From the NCBI GenBank assembly GCA_030528965.1, contig JAUMXS010000084.1, forward strand, positions 1-5,146: a stretch of DNA of 5,146 nucleotides, given 5' to 3'. The DNA is from Eubacteriales bacterium (lineage in GTDB: Bacteria; Bacillota; Clostridia; Oscillospirales; Oscillospiraceae). A program made the translations under genes and the position numbers. This document shows positions 1 through 5,146 of the stretch, piece by piece (the first letter of the stretch is position 1; every line of letters begins with the position of its first letter). The notes under the pieces are model-generated. The model was given only the letters and a program-made list of their open reading frames with translations, made no database searches and was not told where the DNA came from.

Positions 1-155
1 CACGCCACGCTGTTCAATCTAAACTTTATAAACCTGTCTTATTACGAGTTACCCTAGGTGACGGTCTTTTTCTTTTACGGTAATCTTCGGCGCGCCCTCG
101 TCAGAGGGAGCCTTGGGTGGGTGGTATCTCTTCCTGCCGGCAAAGCCCCGCAGGG

Positions 156-179
156 TTCCGGCGCTCGGAAGCGCCGGAA
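156..179. repeat. 9-bp inverted repeat (stem-loop)
   Basis: Arms TTCCGGCGC (156-164) and GCGCCGGAA (171-179) are perfect complements around the 6-nt loop TCGGAA. Neither strand has a T-run after the stem, so it does not look like an intrinsic terminator. Function unknown. Confidence 0.7.
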
Positions 180-192
180 TAAACTTCAATGT

Positions 193-225
193 GTTTTTTC
201 CGGCGACCTGCGCGTCGGAAAAAAC
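193..225. repeat. 13-bp inverted repeat with T6/A6 outer arms
   Basis: Arms GTTTTTTCCGGCG (193-205) and CGTCGGAAAAAAC (213-225) pair over 13 positions with a single G-T type mismatch, around a 7-nt loop. On either strand the T-run comes before the GC part and the A-run after it, the reverse of an intrinsic terminator. It is therefore annotated as an inverted repeat only. Confidence 0.7.
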
Positions 226-248
226 TCTTATCACGGAGCTTTGTGTGC

Positions 249-268
249 GCGCTTTGCGCGCAAAGCGC
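249..268. repeat. 20-bp perfect palindrome
   Basis: The ten bases GCGCTTTGCG (249-258) are followed directly by their exact reverse complement CGCAAAGCGC (259-268). There is no spacer, so as RNA it would need to open several central base pairs to form a loop; as DNA it is a perfect dyad. It lies 19 bp beyond the groL terminator stem. Confidence 0.75.
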
Positions 269-287
269 AGTGCATCCCCATTGGCAA

Positions 288-322
288 AGAAAGGCCGAGC
301 CCCTTTGGGACTCGGCCTTTCT
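288..322 (-). terminator. Intrinsic terminator of groS-groL
   Basis: Arms AGAAAGGCCGAG (288-299) and CTCGGCCTTTCT (311-322) form a perfect 12-bp stem. A CCC/GGG pairing within the loop can extend the helix. In the transcribed direction the GC-rich stem ends in CCTTTCTTTG, a moderately U-rich tail. It sits 10 bp after the groL stop codon, the expected place for the operon's end. Because the stem is symmetric it could also act on transcripts arriving from the left. Confidence 0.85.
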
Positions 323-332
323 GCCAGTTGTT

Positions 333-1961
<1,629 letters not shown>

Positions 1962-1976
1962 TCAGTTACTCCTTCC

Positions 1977-2261
1977 TTACAGCACAACAGCCAGAATGTC
2001 CGACTGACGTACGATGGTCAGCTCCTCGCCGTCCAGCTTGACGGTGGTGCCGCTGTACTTGCCGGTGATGACACGGTCGCCGGCCTTGACTTCCATCTTG
2101 ACTTCCTTGCCGTCCACGAGGCCGCCCGGGCCCACTACGACAACTTCATATACCTCAGGCTTCTCCTGAGCTGCAGAGGTGAGAATGATTCCACCCTTCG
2201 TCTTTTCTTCCGCCTGGATCTGCTTGATAACCACTCTGTCTGCCAACGGTTTCAGTTCCAT
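1977..2261 (-). CDS. groS: Co-chaperonin GroES (Hsp10)
   Basis: This 94-residue protein is the lid of the GroEL cage and forms a heptamer. Normal family length and pattern: [12 protein letters not shown] at residues 3-14, the mobile loop around residues 18-35 with the GroEL-contacting hydrophobic triad IIL at 25-27, the turn AGDRV at 60-64, and the C-terminal strand [14 protein letters not shown]. The ATG at 2261 is chosen because AGGAGGA (2271-2277) lies 9 nt upstream and the protein aligns with GroES from this Met. An in-frame ATG at 2309 falls inside the CIRCE operator and would add unrelated residues. It is first in the operon, with groL 18 nt downstream; expression should be controlled by the CIRCE/HrcA system. 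Confidence 0.97.
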   Translation of the reverse strand: MELKPLADRVVIKQIQAEEKTKGGIILTSAAQEKPEVYEVVVVGPGGLVDGKEVKMEVKAGDRVITGKYSGTTVKLDGEELTIVRQSDILAVVL

Positions 2262-2302
2262 GCTATCTATTCCTCCTGTAATTGAGTTTTTATTGTTTTT
2301 GG

Positions 2303-2329
2303 TTAGCACTCATCTTTCCGGAGTGCTAA
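2303..2329 (-). promoter_or_regulatory. CIRCE operator (HrcA binding site)
   Basis: TTAGCACTC (2303-2311), a 9-nt spacer, and GAGTGCTAA (2321-2329) match the CIRCE consensus at every position. CIRCE binds the heat-shock repressor HrcA, whose activity is known to depend on GroEL, giving feedback control. Here the element begins a few bases downstream of the predicted transcription start and ends 41 nt before the groS ATG, the classical arrangement in Firmicutes. hrcA itself is not in the window. Confidence 0.97.
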
Positions 2330-2337
2330 CATTTATA

Positions 2338-2366
2338 ATGATAAAACATCCTTTTCCATTCTGCAA
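2338..2366 (-). promoter_or_regulatory. Sigma-A-type promoter of groS-groL
   Basis: On the minus strand, TTGCAG (2366-2361) is separated by exactly 17 bp from TATCAT (2343-2338). Each box matches four or five of the six consensus bases. The start point would fall near 2331, placing CIRCE at about +3 to +29, which suits repression by HrcA. The sequence around it is strongly AT-rich compared with the genes. The adjacent TATAAA (2337-2332) is an alternative -10 but has no matching -35. Confidence 0.75.
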
Positions 2367-2451
2367 GGGGGATTTTTCCAAATTTATTGGTATTTTTTAT
2401 CGAAATACAGGAATATTTTCATTTATCGTCCGATTGCTTCGGAAATCTCCC

Positions 2452-3399
2452 TTATTCGATTTCGCACGTCTCTCTGCTGTCTTTCTCCTCAAAAAACTTC
2501 ATCCCGCGGGGAACAAGGAATCGCAGCCCGCCGGCGGAGATCTCAATGTCCAGTGTTTTTCGCCGGACACTCTCGCCGTCAAGGTTCACGATAAAGGGTT
2601 CCTCTGCCTCGATCCGGAGCCGATCGGAGCGGATATGCGTGAGATACTGGGGATAGTTTCGGTAATGTCCCCGGGCATAGGGGACGATGACGCGGGCAAA
2701 GATCCTGCGCGTGATGCCGGGGACGACGAGAATATCCAGCAGGCCGTCGTCCGGACGGGCGTCGGGGACCGGATTAAAACCGCCGCCGTAATACCGACCG
2801 TTGCAGGCGCAGACGAGGGTCATGTCGCCGTCAAACACCTGTCCCCCGGCAGTGATGCGCATAGGACTGCTCAGGCCGCGGAAAAAGTGGACGGCAGTGG
2901 ACACGACATAGCCCGCGGCTCCGCCGATGAGGGGCAGGCCGCTGTATTTGTGTACATCCGCACCGATGCGGGCATCCACACCGACGGAACAGATGTTAAG
3001 ACTGCAGCGGTCGCCGCAGCGCATAATATCAAGGGGCCGCACTTCCCCGTCAGCCAGTTCGGCCAGACTGCGGAAGCGATCCTGTTCATCCCCGAAGGTG
3101 CGGATGAAATCATTCCCGGTCCCGCAGGGGTAATGGGTCACGGCAACATGCGCCAGCCCTGCGGCCGCCCCGGCGCATTCGTTCAGCGTCCCGTCGCCGC
3201 CGCAGGCGTAAATACGCAGCTCTTCCCGGCTGCACGCGGCGGCTTCATGGATATACCTCGCAGCATCCATGCGGCATCGGGTGACGTAGATCTCATGATC
3301 CTCGCCCCGCGCCCCGAACACTTCCGCCGCCTCGGCCGTAACCTTTCCCAGACTGTTCTCCCGCCCCGCGGCGGGGTTTACGATGAGTATATGTCTCAT
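2452..3399 (-). CDS. Diacylglycerol kinase family lipid kinase
   Basis: A 315-residue protein with the DAGK catalytic fold (DgkB/YegS type) that phosphorylates a lipid hydroxyl with ATP at the inner face of the membrane. In Firmicutes the best-known member, DgkB, recycles diacylglycerol into phosphatidate. Motifs in order: ILIVNPAAG at 4-12, the nucleotide loop GGDGTLNE at 67-74, PCGTGNDF at 91-98, NICSVGVDARI at 135-145, CNGRYYGGGF at 199-208, DDGLLD at 217-222 and the DGE triad at 274-276 whose Glu corresponds to the catalytic base in DgkB. No transmembrane segment is evident. Start at 3399: the protein aligns from MRHILIVNPAAG and AGGA lies 6 nt upstream; a longer frame to 3552 would run back through two hairpins. 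It stands alone: a terminator precedes it and groS has its own promoter. DAG or another lipid as substrate cannot be told from sequence, so no gene symbol is given. Confidence 0.92.
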   Translation of the reverse strand: MRHILIVNPAAGRENSLGKVTAEAAEVFGARGEDHEIYVTRCRMDAARYIHEAAACSREELRIYACGGDGTLNECAGAAAGLAHVAVTHYPCGTGNDFIRTFGDEQDRFRSLAELADGEVRPLDIMRCGDRCSLNICSVGVDARIGADVHKYSGLPLIGGAAGYVVSTAVHFFRGLSSPMRITAGGQVFDGDMTLVCACNGRYYGGGFNPVPDARPDDGLLDILVVPGITRRIFARVIVPYARGHYRNYPQYLTHIRSDRLRIEAEEPFIVNLDGESVRRKTLDIEISAGGLRFLVPRGMKFFEEKDSRETCEIE

Positions 3400-3458
3400 A
3401 TCCGATCCTGTATCTTTCTGAATGTCTTTTTCTGTGGAAAAGCCGCTTCCCCTTATGC

Positions 3459-3483
3459 AAAAAAAGCGCCGGGCCGGCACGCT
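3459..3483 (-). terminator. Intrinsic terminator with T7 tail, upstream of the lipid kinase
   Basis: On the minus strand AGC-(GT bulge)-GCCG, loop GCC, CGGC-GCT forms a short GC-rich stem, followed directly by a run of seven Ts (3465-3459 as A on the plus strand). This is a classical terminator tail. It lies about 70 bp beyond the DUF1002 stop codon and 59 bp before the lipid kinase start, so it either ends the DUF1002 transcript or acts as an attenuator in the kinase leader. Confidence 0.7.
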
Positions 3484-3518
3484 CCCCACGATGCAGGGTC
3501 TTTTTCGTCCATTAGCAA

Positions 3519-3547
3519 AGGAATGTTCGTTTTTTACGAACATTCCT
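3519..3547 (-). terminator. 12-bp stem-loop just after the DUF1002 stop codon
   Basis: Arms AGGAATGTTCGT (3519-3530) and ACGAACATTCCT (3536-3547) are perfect complements around five identical bases (T on plus, A on minus). The hairpin begins 7 bp after the stop codon of the upstream gene. Its tail on the minus strand, TTTGCTAATG, is only weakly U-rich, so it may be a weak terminator or an mRNA 3'-end stabiliser backed up by the T7 terminator further on. Confidence 0.6.
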
Positions 3548-3554
3548 GCCACTT

Positions 3555-4466
3555 TTACTTATTCAATACAGAGGAGAAAAACTCCATGATCGCGCTCAAA
3601 AGCTTCTGTACGCTCTGGATAAACCCGGCGGCTTTATCCTTGGCCTCGTTCAGTTTCTGCACCGTCTCCTGAACCTGTTCGGCCTTCTCGTTCAGCTTCT
3701 CCATGGTCTCCCGGACCTGTTCGGCCTTTTCCTTCAGTTCATCGACATTGAGCTTTTCCAGCGTCCGGCAGAGGGAAACGAGCTGTTCCTTCTGGCTGTC
3801 CACGAATTCCACCCCGATGTCCGACGCGATCTCATCGATCTGCTCTTTGAGTTCCTCATCGCTCATCTCACGGGTCTGACCGAGCACGAGCTTTAATTCG
3901 TTGACCACGCTCACAGCATCGGAGCTTCCGATCTCGTCGGCCAGTTCCGCCGTCACGACCAGTTCCTGTGTCCCGGCGGATTTCTCCGGCTCACCGAGCG
4001 TTTGACCGCTCATATCCTCATAGGCTTTATAAATTCCGGTCAGCGCCGCCGTCCCGGACACCTCAAAGGGTGCGGTGACAAGCAGTTCCGCATCCTTCAC
4101 GCCGGCCGTCAGGAGAGCGCTTCGGTACATTTCCTCTGTACACCAGCCGATATTCGAGACCTCGACCCGCAGACCGCTGTCCGCAGGCAGGATCTCCACA
4201 CAGGCGCAGGACACGGAGCGCGTCCCGATCACGGATTCCTCGGCCAGTCCCTCCAGATACTGCCGTTCCTCCGCATTCGTAACGGTGACTTCGGGGACTT
4301 CGCCGCGCTTTTTGCCGAAGATCTCATAAACGTCTTTGATCTGGTCCTCGGAAAGATCCGCTCCGACGGCCACACAGACGTCTCCGGCCTCCAGTGCCGA
4401 GGCGTCGCAGAACCCCGTCAAAAGACAGAATATCGCCAGCAGGCATACCAATCTCCGCAAATCCAT
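3555..4466 (-). CDS. Exported DUF1002 (YpuA-like) protein of unknown function
   Basis: A 303-residue member of the DUF1002 family, whose biochemical role is not known. A basic N-terminus, hydrophobic core (LVCLLAIFCLLTGF) and small residues near ASA at 22-24 form a signal peptide, so the mature protein is probably outside the membrane. The family domain covers about 28-235 with diagnostic stretches VAVGADLSEDQ (32-42), VTNAEERQYLEGL (62-74), IGTRSVSCACVEI (80-92), WCTEEMYRSALLTAGV (108-123) and APFEVSGTAALTGIYKAYE (132-150). Residues about 236-280 are a highly charged predicted coiled coil containing two near-identical 14-residue units (246-259, 260-273). An amphipathic or hydrophobic tail with IQSVQKLLSAIMEFF follows and could attach to a membrane or partner. 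Start at 4466: AAAGGGAG lies 9 nt upstream and the signal peptide begins here; an upstream frame to 4523 would cross the promoter's inverted repeat. Several Cys remain in the mature part, unusual for a secreted protein unless the host is an anaerobe. Confidence 0.9.
   Translation of the reverse strand: MDLRRLVCLLAIFCLLTGFCDASALEAGDVCVAVGADLSEDQIKDVYEIFGKKRGEVPEVTVTNAEERQYLEGLAEESVIGTRSVSCACVEILPADSGLRVEVSNIGWCTEEMYRSALLTAGVKDAELLVTAPFEVSGTAALTGIYKAYEDMSGQTLGEPEKSAGTQELVVTAELADEIGSSDAVSVVNELKLVLGQTREMSDEELKEQIDEIASDIGVEFVDSQKEQLVSLCRTLEKLNVDELKEKAEQVRETMEKLNEKAEQVQETVQKLNEAKDKAAGFIQSVQKLLSAIMEFFSSVLNK
3648..3731 (-). repeat. 42-bp tandem duplication in the DUF1002 gene
   Basis: Units 3690-3731 and 3648-3689 differ at 7 of 42 positions by my count. 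They encode EKAEQVRETMEKLN followed by EKAEQVQETVQKLN. The length is a multiple of three and of seven residues, so both reading frame and coiled-coil heptad register are kept. Confidence 0.85.
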
Positions 4467-4512
4467 AAAACGGCACTCCCTTTCGTACAGGATCCACCGT
4501 GCGAACCGATAT

Positions 4513-4558
4513 TCCGCACGCATGATTCATTCGAACAAGCCTATTATATGCGTGCGGA
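4513..4558. promoter_or_regulatory. 11-bp inverted repeat over the DUF1002 promoter (candidate operator)
   Basis: TCCGCACGCAT (4513-4523) and ATGCGTGCGGA (4548-4558) are perfect inverted copies, 24 bp apart. The right arm touches the -10 box and fills the promoter spacer, while the left arm lies about 13-23 bases into the transcript. The right arm also starts a tighter dyad, ATGCGT-GCGG-ACGCAT (4548-4563). A shorter related copy CGTGCG occurs at 4498-4503. Binding by a dimeric regulator at two sites is inferred; the cognate protein is not identifiable here. Confidence 0.5.
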
Positions 4559-4571
4559 CGCATCAGGATTG
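4543..4571 (-). promoter_or_regulatory. Probable promoter of the DUF1002 gene
   Basis: A perfect TATAAT -10 box lies at 4548-4543 on the minus strand. The hexamer 17 bp upstream, CAATCC (4571-4566), is a poor -35 match, suggesting either a weak or an activator-dependent promoter. The start would be near 4536, giving a leader of about 70 nt before the ATG at 4466. The region is intergenic and less GC-rich than the flanking genes. Confidence 0.6.
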
Positions 4572-4625
4572 CATCTCCGAAAGGGCTTTCCCATAGATTA
4601 TTTCAGATTTTTTCCGAAAAATCCA

Positions 4626-5132
4626 TCAAAAAGCGGCGGCAAGCCCGAAAGCGAGCCCGGTTACTCCGAAAGTGAGTCCGGTGACGAGGAATCCGGCGAT
4701 AACGACGCCGATAAAGATCGCCGGCAGAGCGAGCTTCATGCGCAGATCCATAAGAGCGGCGACGAGGGCGCCGGTCCAGACACCGGTACCCGGCAGCGGC
4801 ACGGCCACGAGGATGATCAGGCCGAGCAGTTTGTATCTCCGTACGAGGTCTTTCTTTTCATCCGCACGGTGTTCCAGACGGGAGATCAGGTTTTCCAGTT
4901 TGGGGGACTTCCGGCGCAGCCAGAAAAACACACGGCGGATAAACAGAATAATGAAGGGCGCGGGGACCATATTCCCGCAAATGCTGACGATCATCGCGGT
5001 CCAGGGATGAAGCCCGATGCCGACGCCGAGCGGGATGGCGCCGCGCAGTTCGATGACCGGGACCATCGCGACGAAAAAGGTGATGAGCATCTCGCCCCAA
5101 CCGGTTTGTTTCAGGTATTCGATGATCTCCAT
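4626..5132 (-). CDS. Small multi-drug export family membrane protein
   Basis: A 168-residue, strongly hydrophobic protein of the PF06695/COG2426 type. Despite the family name, transport of drugs has little direct support and the substrate is unknown. About four to five membrane segments are visible (roughly 14-36, 43-70, 101-125, 133-155 and a Gly-rich end). The family's two internally related loop motifs are present: VPVIELRGAIPLGVGIG (24-40) with E28, R30, G31, P34, and VPLPGTGVWTGALVAALM (111-128). Between them a charged cytoplasmic-looking loop (72-100) carries many Arg, Lys and Glu. The layout of two helix-breaking Pro/Gly loops resembles DedA/VTT membrane proteins, which is inference. 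The C-terminus repeats VTGLTFG-VTGLAFG (150-163). The gene seems complete; no clear GC-rich terminator follows it, and whatever is upstream lies outside the window. Confidence 0.85.
   Translation of the reverse strand: MEIIEYLKQTGWGEMLITFFVAMVPVIELRGAIPLGVGIGLHPWTAMIVSICGNMVPAPFIILFIRRVFFWLRRKSPKLENLISRLEHRADEKKDLVRRYKLLGLIILVAVPLPGTGVWTGALVAALMDLRMKLALPAIFIGVVIAGFLVTGLTFGVTGLAFGLAAAF
4644..4685 (-). repeat. 21-bp tandem repeat at the 3' end of the membrane-protein gene
   Basis: Units 4665-4685 and 4644-4664 agree at about 17 of 21 bases and encode VTGLTFG then VTGLAFG, residues 150-163 of the membrane protein. The repeat preserves the frame and lies a few residues before the stop codon. Confidence 0.8.
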
Positions 5133-5139
5133 GCTCATT

Positions 5140-5144
5140 CTCCT
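5140..5144 (-). promoter_or_regulatory. Ribosome binding site deciding the membrane-protein start
   Basis: AGGAG lies only 1 nt before the ATG at 5138 but 7 nt before the ATG at 5132. Normal spacing favours 5132, giving a protein that begins MEIIEYLKQT; the alternative would add only Met-Ser. Confidence 0.75.
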
Positions 5145-5146
5145 CT

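Larger units (their letters stand above)
1..287. other. Gene-free region downstream of groL
   Basis: No coding sequence is supported here. The short open frames on both strands lack a ribosome binding site and any recognisable protein family. What the stretch does hold is structure: a small CCCTC/GAGGG hairpin at 95-108, a 9-bp hairpin at 156-179, a 13-bp hairpin at 193-225 and a 20-bp perfect palindrome at 249-268. The groL terminator lies just to the right. No tRNA or known RNA gene is visible. The left window edge cuts the region, so a neighbouring gene may begin or end just outside. Confidence 0.6.

Noticed and set aside
89..96. GGCGCGCC 8-bp palindrome as a functional site
   Set aside because: A short GC palindrome like this is expected by chance in GC-rich DNA and has no supporting context.
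49..234. A 61-codon minus-strand frame ending in KITVKEKDRHLG
   Set aside because: It has no ribosome site, begins within the 193-225 hairpin region and runs through another hairpin. The composition is better explained by a repeat remnant.
2262..2309. In-frame upstream start for groS at 2309
   Set aside because: It would place the first codons inside CIRCE and add 16 residues absent from GroES; AGGAGGA precisely serves the ATG at 2261.
3400..3552. In-frame upstream start for the lipid kinase at 3552
   Set aside because: The extra 51 codons run through the T7 terminator and the 12-bp stem-loop and do not resemble the family; MRHILIVNPAAG is the usual N-terminus.
2179..3672. A 497-codon open frame on the plus strand, antisense to the lipid kinase
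   Set aside because: It crosses the groE promoter, CIRCE, the kinase and two hairpins. No family resemblance is visible, whereas the minus strand shows every DAGK motif.
4400..4466. Lipoprotein signal (lipobox) in the DUF1002 protein
   Set aside because: The sequence LLTGFC has Phe immediately before Cys where Gly, Ala or Ser is required, so an ordinary signal peptide is more likely.
4606..4623. Terminator after the membrane-protein gene
   Set aside because: The 7-bp stem GATTTTT/AAAAATC is almost all A-T around a 4-nt loop and lacks a GC-rich core, so it is too weak to call.

Overview
The window looks like a GC-rich chromosomal segment of a low-redundancy Clostridia-type Firmicute, possibly an Oscillospiraceae-like gut anaerobe. 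This rests on a perfect CIRCE operator before groES-groL, a DUF1002 (YpuA-like) exported protein, a Clostridia-style diacylglycerol/lipid kinase and strong AGGAGG-type ribosome binding sites. The family-level placement is inference only. All five genes I can support lie on the minus strand, so transcription runs from high to low coordinates.

Reading in the direction of transcription: 5132-4626 is a small polytopic membrane protein of the 'small multi-drug export' family (PF06695/COG2426 type), close to the window edge. A 159-bp intergenic region follows, with a TATAAT -10 box embedded in a striking set of inverted repeats. Next is a DUF1002 secreted protein (4466-3555) with a C-terminal coiled coil built partly from a 42-bp tandem duplication. 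Between it and the next gene lie two hairpins, the second a good intrinsic terminator with a run of seven Ts. A DAGK-family lipid kinase (3399-2452) follows, then an AT-rich 190-bp region carrying a sigma-A-type promoter and CIRCE. The chaperonin operon groS (2261-1977) and groL (1958-333) comes last and ends at a strong terminator (322-288).

The leftmost 287 bases hold no gene I can support. They contain several palindromes and a possible remnant of a dispersed intergenic repeat.

GroES and GroEL form one heat-shock unit, almost certainly repressed by HrcA through CIRCE. The lipid kinase, the DUF1002 protein and the membrane protein have envelope or membrane roles but show no evidence of a shared pathway with each other or with the chaperonin. 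I see no mobile element, CRISPR array, toxin-antitoxin pair, defence cassette, tRNA or rRNA. The window is mostly ordinary core genome. The least explained parts are the DUF1002 protein and the inverted-repeat promoter in front of it.
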